From: an uncultured Erythrobacter sp.
Lineage (GTDB): Bacteria; Pseudomonadota; Alphaproteobacteria; Sphingomonadales; Sphingomonadaceae
Direction: 5' to 3'
Assembly (NCBI GenBank): GCA_937969505.1
Contig: CALBWA010000009.1
Location: forward strand, 124,001-188,000
Length of the DNA: 64,000 nt
Position 1 is the first letter of the stretch. Each line of letters opens with the position of its first letter. Below, in pieces: positions 44,464 through 52,124 of the stretch. The notes under the pieces were generated by a model, which had not been told where the DNA came from, ran no database searches, and saw only the letters and a program-made list of their open reading frames with translations. Made by a program: the position numbers and the translations under genes.

Positions 44464-44706
44464 ATGGCGGTCGCGATCGTCTTGCTGGGCCCGCTTCAGG
44501 ACCTGGGGCGCGATGTTCCCGGACAAGTGGCCGCTCCGCTTGACTGGGACGGTTTGCTGGCAGCCGTTGGCCCGGCCATTGCCGAGCTATTGCGCGACGA
44601 CAGGGTCAATATTGCCTGTGCCGGAAGAGTGCTGGCGGACAAAACCGCGCTTGATGCCCGCGACGGTGATGAAGTGGCGTTACTGCCACCTGTCAGCGGG
44701 GGCTAG
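44464..44706 (+). CDS. moaD: Molybdopterin synthase small subunit
   Basis: An 80-residue ubiquitin-fold sulfur carrier. The C terminus is the diagnostic LLPPVSGG, whose last Gly is thiocarboxylated by MoeB. It starts 1 base after the moaA stop and ends 9 bases before moaE. Together with MoaE it converts cPMP to molybdopterin. Confidence 0.93.
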   Translation: MAVAIVLLGPLQDLGRDVPGQVAAPLDWDGLLAAVGPAIAELLRDDRVNIACAGRVLADKTALDARDGDEVALLPPVSGG

Positions 44707-44715
44707 GGCGCGGCC

Positions 44716-45162
44716 ATGCCTGATGTCCGTTTGCTCGATGGGCCATTTGACCCAAACACTCTGATCGCGCGGTTTACTGCCTCCAACCCCGGCCTCGGAG
44801 GGGTGTGCACCTTTGTCGGAGAAGTTCGCAGCGATGGCGATGTAGAGGCGCTGGAGCTGTCGCATTACGAGCCTTTGACGCTGCCCAATATGCGCGAATT
44901 GGCGGATAGGGCGATGGCCAGGTTTGACCTAATCGACGTTCTGGTAGTCCATCGGGTCGGCGTCATGCACCCCGGCGAGCCGATTGTATGCGTATCGGCG
45001 GCTGCGCGGCACCGGCGCTGCGCAATTGATGCTGTTGATTTCTGTATGGACCATTTGAAAAGCGCTGCCTGGTTCTGGAAGCGCGAGCAGCGGGCCCATC
45101 AATGGCGTTGGATCGAGCCGCGCGATGAAGATTACGCCGATCTGGCCCGCTGGAGCGAATAG
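44716..45162 (+). CDS. moaE: Molybdopterin synthase catalytic subunit
   Basis: A 148-residue MoaE. GGVCTFVGEVRS and LSHYEPLTLPNM are typical. The active-site region is MDHLKSAAWFWKRE, with both conserved lysines but without the usual proline before the second. HRVGVMHPGEPIV is the conserved strand. Last gene of the thrC-to-moaE run; the collinear block ends here. In the following 91 bases lies an FNR box. Confidence 0.94.
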   Translation: MPDVRLLDGPFDPNTLIARFTASNPGLGGVCTFVGEVRSDGDVEALELSHYEPLTLPNMRELADRAMARFDLIDVLVVHRVGVMHPGEPIVCVSAAARHRRCAIDAVDFCMDHLKSAAWFWKREQRAHQWRWIEPRDEDYADLARWSE

Positions 45163-45185
45163 CCGCCGCGAATAATCTTTCCAGT

Positions 45186-45199
45186 TTGATCTGGATCAA
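45186..45199 (+). promoter_or_regulatory. FNR-type binding site
   Basis: TTGATCTGGATCAA is an exact match to the FNR/Anr consensus TTGAT-N4-ATCAA. It is 54 bases upstream of the membrane-protein ATG at 45254, a suitable place for activation at low oxygen. An Fnr-type regulator is encoded at 45698-46396. Confidence 0.85.
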
Positions 45200-45253
45200 T
45201 GCAGCTCTGCGAGCGCGGGGACATGATGCTTCCATCGTCAAGGAGCACATATC

Positions 45254-45688
45254 ATGTCCAAACTCATCACTCAGGATTTCATCGCCGAAAAAGCCCGCAT
45301 CGTTGATGCACCAGTCCAAGCCGATCGCGCGCCAAGCAAGGTTGACCGCAGCTTCGAACTGCCCACCCGGCTTTATGCGATTACGGTTGCGGCCTATCTC
45401 GGCTTCCTCGCCATCATGGCGATGGGATTTGGCAATCCGGGATTGATTATCCCGATGGCGATTTTCACGATCTTTGTGGTCGGTGGTTTCGGTGTCCCCT
45501 TGCTGTGGGTCAAATTGGCCCCCGATAGCGGACAGAAGGCCATGAGCTGGGGGAAATTTGCTTCCAAAGGGATTATGACAAACACTTGCCGGATGACTGC
45601 CCGCGATGCGACAATCCAGATGCTTATCCTGCCGGTACTGATTGTTGTCTGGGGGTTAGCGGTGGTGACGATAGCCGCACTTGTCTGA
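45254..45688 (+). CDS. Membrane protein of unknown function, probable FNR target
   Basis: A 144-residue protein with about three membrane helices (residues 41-58, 60-83 and 122-143) after a polar N-terminal segment (about 35 residues). I do not recognise a family. AAGGAG lies 9 bases before the ATG. The perfect FNR box upstream suggests induction under oxygen limitation. It is convergent with the fnr gene, 9 bases between the stops. A role in respiration or membrane adaptation is inferred from regulation only. Confidence 0.78.
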   Translation: MSKLITQDFIAEKARIVDAPVQADRAPSKVDRSFELPTRLYAITVAAYLGFLAIMAMGFGNPGLIIPMAIFTIFVVGGFGVPLLWVKLAPDSGQKAMSWGKFASKGIMTNTCRMTARDATIQMLILPVLIVVWGLAVVTIAALV

Positions 45689-45697
45689 GCAGATTGC

Positions 45698-46396
45698 TCA
45701 ATCGGCAGGTCTGCCGGACACAACAGTCAGCAGCGCGGGGTCGATCAATTCGATCCCGCGTTTGCCGGTGCGTTTGATTGCGCCCATTTCTTCCAATTCG
45801 CCCAGCTTCCGACTGACCGTTTCAATTGTGAGTCCCAGCATGTTGGCCATTTCGCCGCGTGTCAGCGGCAGATCAAACCGGTCGGCAGGGTGGCAGGGTG
45901 ATGCACTGGCAGCCTGTGCAAAATCATGCAACAATGCCGCAAGGCGCGCCTCTGCGCTGCCATGGGCGGTCAATTCCAGCATGCTTCGGGTCGCGTGCAG
46001 GTCCTCTTGGGAACGGCGCAGCAATGCGCGGGCCAGTGCCGGATAATCGTTAAGGGCGCGCTCCATATCCTGCCGGGCAAAAGTGCACAGCTGGCTGTCC
46101 GCCAAGGCGATGACATCATGGCTGGCAAAGGGGGCGAACATCTCCCCGATAAAGCCAGACGGGTGAACCAGCGCCAAAATCTGTTCATTGCCGTCACGAT
46201 CGGTCGAGGAAATCTTGAGCGCACCAGCAACGAGAGTGGCGCAGGCGGTATCCTGGTCTCCGGCTGCGAACAGCATTTCGCCGCGATTGAGATGCCTCGT
46301 GCGTCCCGCCTGTGCCAATGCATTGCGCTCTTCCTCGGTCAGGACGGAACAGGCCGCACTGTCGCGTACGGGGCAGGAGGCGCATGCAAGCGTCAT
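45698..46396 (-). CDS. FNR-type oxygen-sensing transcriptional regulator
   Basis: A 232-residue Crp/Fnr-family regulator. Cysteines 5, 8 and 16 (CASCPVRDSAAC) plus Cys104 (DSQLCTFARQD) match the FnrL-type [4Fe-4S] ligand set. The cAMP-like domain spans about residues 25-150. The helix-turn-helix is residues 178-200; Glu192, Ser195 and Arg196 (TIETVSRKL) have the E..SR pattern that reads TTGAT half-sites. It should activate or repress genes when oxygen is low. It lies 29 bases downstream of a lipoprotein gene; no good ribosome-binding site is visible. Confidence 0.93.
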   Translation of the reverse strand: MTLACASCPVRDSAACSVLTEEERNALAQAGRTRHLNRGEMLFAAGDQDTACATLVAGALKISSTDRDGNEQILALVHPSGFIGEMFAPFASHDVIALADSQLCTFARQDMERALNDYPALARALLRRSQEDLHATRSMLELTAHGSAEARLAALLHDFAQAASASPCHPADRFDLPLTRGEMANMLGLTIETVSRKLGELEEMGAIKRTGKRGIELIDPALLTVVSGRPAD

Positions 46397-46402
46397 GGAC
46401 CA

Positions 46403-46432
46403 ATCATCGCAGCATCATCGCAGCATCATCGC
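46403..46432. repeat. Short tandem repeat upstream of fnr
   Basis: An 11-base unit (ATCATCGCAGC on the plus strand) repeats 2.7 times between the lipoprotein stop and the fnr start, overlapping the lipoprotein stop. It occupies the place where a ribosome-binding site would be expected. Confidence 0.7.
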
Positions 46433-46959
46433 AAATGCCCGCGCAGCCGCGACAGGGTTCGATCCTGTTCTGCAATCAGCGCGCTGACTTGATTGCGGGC
46501 AGCTTCGATCTGGGCTCTTTGAGCAAAGACTATGGCCGAATCAGCGTAGAGCAGATCAAGATCACCCAGCGCGATGGCCGCAGCGCTCCGGGCCGAATCG
46601 AGATCTGCCAGAGCAATTTGAGCAGCAGCCCAATTGTTCGATTGATTGCTGGCGCCCCGTGCGGCTGAGATCTGCCGCTCTGCCGATGGAGCAGCGGCCT
46701 TAAAATCTTCATGCGCCTGACGCGCCTCGGCCAAGTTTTCTTCAATCCGCTCCGCAATGTCCGGATATAGCGGTGCACGCGGCGCGGGATTGGGGGAATT
46801 ATTATCCTCGCCATTGCCCCCAGCAGCCAGTGTACCGGTTACAAGTTCGGCATCGCGCTGGGCAAGGGAGGGGTACCTGTCGCCTGCACCGGCGCAATTG
46901 GCCAGAAACAACCCGGTTATCGCCAGCGCTGGCGCACGCAGAGAGATCATCTTCTTCAT
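46426..46959 (-). CDS. Putative lipoprotein
   Basis: A 177-residue secreted protein. The N terminus MKKMISLRAPALAITGLFLA leads to LANC, an imperfect lipobox (Asn before Cys is uncommon), so lipidation is likely but not certain. The mature part has an alanine-rich, mostly helical pattern with long amphipathic stretches (RAQIEAARNQVSALIAEQDR). Start set at ATG 46959; the frame remains open into the rplU leader but without similarity. Function unknown. It is probably co-transcribed with fnr. Confidence 0.75.
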   Translation of the reverse strand: MKKMISLRAPALAITGLFLANCAGAGDRYPSLAQRDAELVTGTLAAGGNGEDNNSPNPAPRAPLYPDIAERIEENLAEARQAHEDFKAAAPSAERQISAARGASNQSNNWAAAQIALADLDSARSAAAIALGDLDLLYADSAIVFAQRAQIEAARNQVSALIAEQDRTLSRLRGHLR

Positions 46960-47164
46960 CGCCAATGGTATAGCACGCCATTGTCGCGGTGCCACCACTT
47001 GCGAAGGTGCAAACGTGATGCAAAAACCGGCGATCCAGCGTTGACTTGCGCGGCTGCTTCCCTTAACGGCACCCTTCTTTCCCGCAGACCGCCAAATTCG
47101 GCGGGTCGTCGGGTGCGCCTCCTTCATGTGAAGGGGCACAGCTTTAGATTGAGAGTATACCACC

Positions 47165-47674
47165 ATGTTCGCAGTAGTGCGCACGGGCGGCAAGCAGTAT
47201 CGGGTTGCCGCCGGAGACAAAATCGCTGTTGAGAAGCTCGCTGGCGAAGCCGGCGACACGGTTACGCTGGGCGACGTCCTGCTGGCCGGTGAAGGCGATT
47301 CGGTTGCCGATGCTTCCAAGGTTACTGTTTCGGCAGAGATCATCGCTCAGGCCAAGAGCGAAAAGATCGTCGTCTTCAAAAAGAAGCGTCGTCACAATTA
47401 TCGTCGCAAAGCTGGCCATCGCCAGCATATGACTTTGCTCCGCATCACCGATGTTGGTGAAGGCAAGAAAGCGGCCGCCAAGAAGGCTCCAGCCAATAAG
47501 GCAGAAGCTGCTGACACGGCAACCGAAGCCAAGGCACCTGCCAAGAAGCCCGCAGCCAAGAAGGCGGCACCGGCCAAGAAAGCCGCGACCGCTGCAAAGG
47601 CTCCGGCCAAGAAAGCACCAGCCAAGAAAGCGCCTGCCAAAAAGGCAGCGCCCAAAGCTGACGAAAAGAAGTAA
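47165..47674 (+). CDS. rplU: 50S ribosomal protein L21 with Lys/Ala tail
   Basis: A 169-residue L21. The ordinary core ([20 protein letters not shown], to [10 protein letters not shown]) occupies residues 1-97. Beyond it is a 70-residue tail of Ala-Lys-Pro repeats (many copies of [14 protein letters not shown] units) resembling histone H1 tails; the usual L21 is about 105 residues. The tail is basic and probably binds RNA. It forms an operon with rpmA 11 bases downstream; the leader from 46960 is 205 bases and contains a TTGACT element at 47041 that could be a -35. Confidence 0.95.
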   Translation: MFAVVRTGGKQYRVAAGDKIAVEKLAGEAGDTVTLGDVLLAGEGDSVADASKVTVSAEIIAQAKSEKIVVFKKKRRHNYRRKAGHRQHMTLLRITDVGEGKKAAAKKAPANKAEAADTATEAKAPAKKPAAKKAAPAKKAATAAKAPAKKAPAKKAPAKKAAPKADEKK

Positions 47675-47685
47675 GGATCTGAACC

Positions 47686-47955
47686 ATGGCACATAAAAAA
47701 GCAGGCGGTTCATCGCGCAACGGTCGCGATTCAGCAGGTCGGCGCCTTGGCGTCAAAAAGTTCGGAAGCGAGCAAGTGATTGCTGGCAACATTATCGTGC
47801 GCCAGCGCGGTACCAAGTACTATCCGGCCAATAATGTCGGCATGGGCAAGGACCACACGCTGTTTGCGCTATCCGACGGACGCGTGCGATTCCACAGCGG
47901 CAAGCTGGGTCGCAAATATGTGTCGGTGGATATGGCAGTTGAAGCAGCGGAATAA
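47686..47955 (+). CDS. rpmA: 50S ribosomal protein L27
   Basis: An 89-residue L27, located at the peptidyl-transferase centre. [20 protein letters not shown] at the N terminus and [21 protein letters not shown] are diagnostic. There is no N-terminal extension to be cleaved. It follows rplU by 11 bases and is followed by a strong intrinsic terminator. Confidence 0.97.
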   Translation: MAHKKAGGSSRNGRDSAGRRLGVKKFGSEQVIAGNIIVRQRGTKYYPANNVGMGKDHTLFALSDGRVRFHSGKLGRKYVSVDMAVEAAE

Positions 47956-48016
47956 CCGGACGATTCGATAAAGGGATCGTCCACCAGGACGGTCCTAGCC
48001 GGGCATACCGGCACCG

Positions 48017-48057
48017 AAGAGGGAGATAGGGCCAACCTGTCTCCCTCTTGTCGTTTT
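48017..48057 (+). terminator. Rho-independent terminator of rplU-rpmA
   Basis: Perfect 10-base arms AAGAGGGAGA (48017-48026) and TCTCCCTCTT (48040-48049) with a 13-base loop, followed by GTCGTTTTC. It lies 61 bases after the rpmA stop. Confidence 0.88.
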
Positions 48058-48157
48058 CTCCCTCGATTTGACGAAACCTGCGCCACCGGACCGGGCGCAA
48101 TGGAAATGTCACGCAGCGTCCGTATAGGGACGCTGCGGGGTTATGAGGAGAGAGACC

Positions 48158-48691
48158 ATGTTTCACCGCACGCAGCGGCTTTTGTTAAGGCCAATCTGGC
48201 CTGAAGATTGGGAATGCATATTCGGCGGCATTGCCGACGAAGGCGTGGTCCGTAATCTGGCACGGGCACCATGGCCGTATACGAGTGACGACGCGCGCGC
48301 TTTTGCCAATCTGCCGATTGACGATCCTTGTTGCCCCCGTTTCCTGATTACACGAGCGCGCGACGCCGCTTTGCTTGGTTGCATCGGTCTGGACAAGAAG
48401 GACAGTGGCGCGGTCGAACTGGGCTACTGGATTGCGCGTCAATACTGGGGTCAGGGCTTTGCCACTGAAGCCGGGCAAGGGGTCGTCAGTGTTGCGCAAA
48501 TGATCGGTCATAGTCAGCTTGGCGCGGGGCACTTTCTGGACAACCCCGCTTCGGGCCGAGTGCTGAAGAAGCTTGGTTTCCGTCCGACCGGGGGTACGAC
48601 TATGCGGCACAGCTGTGGGCGAGGGGGCTATGTCCCTGCGGTCGAATACACGCTTGACCTCGCAGCTGGAGAGATAATGCAAGCGGCCTGA
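48158..48691 (+). CDS. GNAT family N-acetyltransferase
   Basis: A 177-residue GNAT acetyltransferase of the RimJ/RimL type. FHRTQRLLLRPIWPEDW is the usual N-terminal strand and helix; VELGYWIARQYWGQGFATEA is the acetyl-CoA binding region; and NPASGRVLKKLGFRPTG is the last conserved helix. Start at ATG 48158, with GAGGAGAGAG upstream; a first ATG at 48143 lies in that purine stretch. Substrate unknown. It has its own terminator downstream and shows no operon partner. Confidence 0.9.
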   Translation: MFHRTQRLLLRPIWPEDWECIFGGIADEGVVRNLARAPWPYTSDDARAFANLPIDDPCCPRFLITRARDAALLGCIGLDKKDSGAVELGYWIARQYWGQGFATEAGQGVVSVAQMIGHSQLGAGHFLDNPASGRVLKKLGFRPTGGTTMRHSCGRGGYVPAVEYTLDLAAGEIMQAA

Positions 48692-48720
48692 ACCGGTGGA
48701 TCACCAACCCCATAACCTCA

Positions 48721-48758
48721 AAGAACCCCGGAGCTTGTTGGCAGGCCCCGGGGTTCTT
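48721..48758. terminator. Bidirectional terminator
   Basis: Perfect 11-base arms AAGAACCCCGG (48721-48731) and CCGGGGTTCTT (48748-48758). The T-rich flank occurs in both directions, serving the GNAT gene and the convergent metal-dependent hydrolase gene. Confidence 0.85.
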
Positions 48759-48780
48759 CTGTGATGGGTTCGGAAAGGGC

Positions 48781-49665
48781 TTATTCAGCAGGCATCAGGG
48801 CCGCTTCGAATTCGCCTTCATATTTGCCGATCAATTCACGATCATCGTGATCCCACGGGTGGAAACCGGGCTTGAAGTAAGCCAGCCACGCGGGGAAAAT
48901 GCGGCGAACCACGCCCGGTGAAACGGTCAGATATTTGAACAGGCCCCAGCGCGCTTTCCAGCCGGTGATACCGTCCTGTTCAAGCAGGTTCATCGAATCG
49001 ATCCAGCGATTGCGGAAGAAGCGGGTCGTGACGGTCAGCATGACCAGACTGCGCACCTTCCAGCGTTTCCACGCCGTCCAATCGCGCGTTGCATGCAGCC
49101 AAGTGTCATAGGCGACACCCTTGTGCTCCACTTCCTCAACCGAATGCCAGCGCCACATGTCGCGCACTTCGGGATCGGCTTGCGCAAAATGCTGCGGATT
49201 GGCGAGGAATTCATGCGCCATCATTGCGGTGTAATGTTCCAGCGCCATCGTCACGGCCAGATTGGCAATCGCCGGGCGATCCTTGGTAAGAAGCAGCATT
49301 TCCTCGACACGCTTGTCGATCGCCTTGATATCATATCCGGCATCCTCGGCCAGTCGATTGAAAGCGATATGTTCGCGAGTGTGGTTGATTTCCTGCTTAA
49401 CAAAGGCGCGGATTTCAGCAGCCAGCTTTGGCGGGGCGCCGTCGCGATGGGCTTTTACAGCCTCGATGAAAAAGGCCTCGCCACGCGGGAAAGTTGCCGA
49501 GAGGGCGTTGTGCCATGCTGTGCCAAAGGGCTCGCCGGCCCACCAGCGCCGCGGCGTTGTGTCACGATTGAAGCGTTCGTCGCGGATGACAAGTTCGAGA
49601 TCAGCCGGTGTGGGGCTGTTGCCATGGGTTGCGGCGGCAAGATCGAATTTGGTCGGGGCGTTCAT
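48781..49665 (-). CDS. Predicted metal-dependent hydrolase (PF10118-like)
   Basis: A 294-residue protein of the predicted metal-dependent hydrolase family (COG3687). Conserved Glu/His motifs suited to a di-metal site are seen: FVKQEINHTREH, MALEHYTAMMAHEFL and HSVEEVEHKGVAYD. Helical, no signal peptide. Substrate unknown. It is divergent from a TetR-type gene, with two direct copies of an operator-like sequence between the starts, so it is the obvious target of that regulator. Confidence 0.87.
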   Translation of the reverse strand: MNAPTKFDLAAATHGNSPTPADLELVIRDERFNRDTTPRRWWAGEPFGTAWHNALSATFPRGEAFFIEAVKAHRDGAPPKLAAEIRAFVKQEINHTREHIAFNRLAEDAGYDIKAIDKRVEEMLLLTKDRPAIANLAVTMALEHYTAMMAHEFLANPQHFAQADPEVRDMWRWHSVEEVEHKGVAYDTWLHATRDWTAWKRWKVRSLVMLTVTTRFFRNRWIDSMNLLEQDGITGWKARWGLFKYLTVSPGVVRRIFPAWLAYFKPGFHPWDHDDRELIGKYEGEFEAALMPAE

Positions 49666-49695
49666 GGTTGCGAATCCGTGTCTACAGTTGTTTAC

Positions 49696-49739
49696 TTACA
49701 CTTATGTCAATAGCACTACTTACATTAATGTCAATAGCA
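49696..49739. promoter_or_regulatory. Duplicated operator between hydrolase and TetR genes
   Basis: Two direct copies, TTACACTTATGTCAATAGCA (49696-49715) and TTACATTAATGTCAATAGCA (49720-49739), sit 24 bases apart. The second contains the perfect palindrome ACATTAATGT. They lie in the 160-base divergent region and probably bind the TetR-type protein. Confidence 0.75.
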
Positions 49740-49825
49740 GCAATACTCCGGTGTTCCTCTTCGCCTCTTGTCGTTTGACGCGTTCCTCTTTAACCGATGG
49801 CCTCAAGGGGACTGACACCAAAACC

Positions 49826-50425
49826 ATGACCGGTCGCAAAAGACTAACACCTGAAGAATCGCGGCGCTCCGCGTTGAAGGCTGCACGCGCGCTGCTGATT
49901 GAGACAGGTCCACAGTCGGTGACGCTGAAGGCAGTAGCGACCCGTATCGGACGCACCCACGCCAATTTGCTGCACCATTTTGGCTCAGCCTCGGGTCTTC
50001 AGAAGGAATTGGCTCTCCATCTCAGCGAAACTGTGTGCGAGAGTATCAAGCATGCAGTCGAAGCGAGCAGGGCTGGCATGGGGTCTCCGCGGGAAGTTGT
50101 CGATCTGGCCTTTGATGCCTTTGACAAGGAGGGCGCGGGCGCGCTCGCCAGTTGGATGATCCTGACCGGTAATGAAGATGCGCTGACGCCGATAGTCGAG
50201 ACGATCCATCAGCTGGTTGACGAAATCGCCCCGGAAGAGGCGATCGATCACGGCGATGCCATGCGGGTGCATGAAGAAACCTTGGCGCTGGTCCTGATGG
50301 CTATGGGCGATGCCCTGATCGGTTCTGCGCTATCCCGTTCGCTCGGCCTGCCGGAAACTGCCGCGCGTGACAGGGCTGAACGCATGCTCGAACGATCAAT
50401 CAGCCTGTTCCATCAACAGGACTGA
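49826..50425 (+). CDS. TetR/AcrR family regulator
   Basis: A 199-residue TetR-type regulator. The helix-turn-helix is at about residues 30-55 (VTLKAVATRIGRTHANLLHHF). The ligand domain contains ASWMILTGNEDALTPI. The frame is open 188 codons upstream, mostly antisense to the hydrolase gene; ATG 49826 fits the family. It probably represses itself and the divergent hydrolase gene through the duplicated operator. Its end overlaps the convergent ygfZ gene by 26 bases. Confidence 0.88.
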   Translation: MTGRKRLTPEESRRSALKAARALLIETGPQSVTLKAVATRIGRTHANLLHHFGSASGLQKELALHLSETVCESIKHAVEASRAGMGSPREVVDLAFDAFDKEGAGALASWMILTGNEDALTPIVETIHQLVDEIAPEEAIDHGDAMRVHEETLALVLMAMGDALIGSALSRSLGLPETAARDRAERMLERSISLFHQQD

Positions 50426-51176
50426 GCGCTCCCGCCAGCCAATCTGGAAGAAACGTGCTGTCGAGATCAGCAACTCTGAGGTGATCCACAGCATATCCCA
50501 GATCGGTATGCACATGTTTGCAGCGGTTTTCGTCTGACCGATCCAACGGCACCACTATCAGTCGGCGATTGACCTTCTGCCGCCAATTCATCCGCGCGGT
50601 GTTTTCCTGTCCAATGTAGCAGCCCTTGTCGAAACTGACACCGTTCAACTCGACAGCATTGGTTTCCAGCCACAAGATATCATTCAGCTCGGCCGCCCCT
50701 TCCGGCACGCCCAAGGTTAGCCTGTGGCTGAGCCAGGCATCGTCAGCAGGCGTGTCGGTGTCGCACACTTTGGCAATCCAGCGTTGGCCTAGCCCAGGTA
50801 GCCGCGGGTCAGGCGCGCCGCCATCGCCCATCACTTTCTGCCAATAAACGCCAAGCGTATCATCGCGCTCGATCGTGATCTTGCGTCGCAACCTGTAGAG
50901 TGAAAGCCGCTTGATCAGAGCTTCAGCAGCATCGGCTTCGCAGTCGAGCAGCAATTGGCCATTGCCGGATGGCCAGACCAGAAAATCGAACATGGTCTTG
51001 CCCTGCGCGCTCAGCAAGGCGGCATAGACGGGCAAGGTCGCGGTTACATCATTGGTGACCAGTCCCTGCAGAAAATCTGCCACATCTTCGCTGTCATCAG
51101 CAGGCGAAAGGCGGATGACAGCGCGCGAATACAGCCTGGCCATTCGCGCGGAGACCGCAGACTTTGTATCACTCAT
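50400..51176 (-). CDS. ygfZ: Folate-binding Fe-S protein YgfZ/GcvT-like
   Basis: A 258-residue YgfZ (IBA57) family protein, which uses folate in repair or maturation of [4Fe-4S] enzymes. The family motif KGCYIGQENTARM (usual K-G-C-Y-x-G-Q-E) is present, as is DDSEDVADFLQGLVTNDV at the N terminus. Start at ATG 51176, overlapping the ATP-grasp stop by 8 bases. A further ATG at 51143 is possible. Convergent overlap with the TetR gene. Confidence 0.92.
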   Translation of the reverse strand: MSDTKSAVSARMARLYSRAVIRLSPADDSEDVADFLQGLVTNDVTATLPVYAALLSAQGKTMFDFLVWPSGNGQLLLDCEADAAEALIKRLSLYRLRRKITIERDDTLGVYWQKVMGDGGAPDPRLPGLGQRWIAKVCDTDTPADDAWLSHRLTLGVPEGAAELNDILWLETNAVELNGVSFDKGCYIGQENTARMNWRQKVNRRLIVVPLDRSDENRCKHVHTDLGYAVDHLRVADLDSTFLPDWLAGALSPVDGTG

Positions 51177-52059
51177 CTCGTAGTCTCCGATTAATGGCCG
51201 CAGCCAAACGCGGACCAAGCTCTGGCCCTTCCAATGGATAAAGATAGGGTTCGATCATCTCGGCTTCCATAAGCCACAGTTCTTTATTGAGCCCCCTGAC
51301 CATGTCGATACGCGCATAAAGCGGCGGATCGAAGGGTAGCTTGTCAATGATGCCAGCAGCGCAGGCAAGGTCGCCAGCAGCAGGCTCGATCGCCTGTTCG
51401 GTTCCGCCATAAAGCGATTGGATGCGATAATCACCCGCCGCCGCCCGTTTGATCAAGGCGTGGGAAAATTCGCCATCGGTAAAGATGAAGGAATATTCGC
51501 CCTCGTCCTGAATAGCGGGAAGAAACGGCTGGATCATGGCTGGACGGTCCATTGACCAATCGACTGGAACATCGCCGCGGTTGAAGATAAACTGCCCTTC
51601 CGCGCCCGCGCCAATTTGGCGTTTCACCACGATGGTTTCTGCGTGCAGCGCATCAAAGGCCAGGTTCGCATCGCGCGCATCAGCCAGTTCGAGCCACAGG
51701 GTTGGAATGGTCGCCGCGCCAGCTTCTCCGAGGGTTTGCAGATAGGTTTTACGCATGTTCCAGCGCACGATATCAAGGCTATTGCAAACTGTGACACCGG
51801 CATCATCCAGCGCCTCCAAACGGGATAAAAATTCACCTTCGCGATCCTGATAATTCCACGAACTTCCCAACATCACGAGGTCAATCCCGGTAAAGTCCGC
51901 CATCGGTGCAGCCCAGTCGAGCACTTGCCAGTCATGCCCGCTGGCTTGGACACATGGCCGGATCGCTGCGACCATGGCATCGTGTTCAAAAGCGTCTTCG
52001 CGCCTGATGCCAGAGCCCGGAAGGGTCGTCTCGCATGCCATAAATCCGATTCGTGCCAT
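51169..52059 (-). CDS. ATP-grasp domain protein
   Basis: A 296-residue ATP-grasp protein of unknown substrate, related to the RimK/glutathione-synthetase-like group. ETIVVKRQIGAGAEGQFIF carries the ATP-binding Lys and Gly-rich loop; IQPFLPAIQDEGEYSFIFTD and LYARIDMVRGLNKELWLMEAEM carry the metal-binding acids. It should ligate a carboxylate to an amine or thiol. Start ATG 52059; a further ATG lies upstream at 52080. Coupled to ygfZ by overlapping stop and start. Confidence 0.87.
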   Translation of the reverse strand: MARIGFMACETTLPGSGIRREDAFEHDAMVAAIRPCVQASGHDWQVLDWAAPMADFTGIDLVMLGSSWNYQDREGEFLSRLEALDDAGVTVCNSLDIVRWNMRKTYLQTLGEAGAATIPTLWLELADARDANLAFDALHAETIVVKRQIGAGAEGQFIFNRGDVPVDWSMDRPAMIQPFLPAIQDEGEYSFIFTDGEFSHALIKRAAAGDYRIQSLYGGTEQAIEPAAGDLACAAGIIDKLPFDPPLYARIDMVRGLNKELWLMEAEMIEPYLYPLEGPELGPRLAAAINRRLRDE

Positions 52060-52124
52060 GCAAACCGCCGTAAACTGCACCGGCAGGGCTGGAAAGAGCG
52101 CGCGCGCGCGACTATCGCGGCTTT

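Noticed and set aside
47041-47070. TTGACT with a possible -10 as the rplU promoter
   Set aside because: The -35 is good but the sequence 17 bases on (TAACGG) is a poor -10, so it is only mentioned in the rplU entry.
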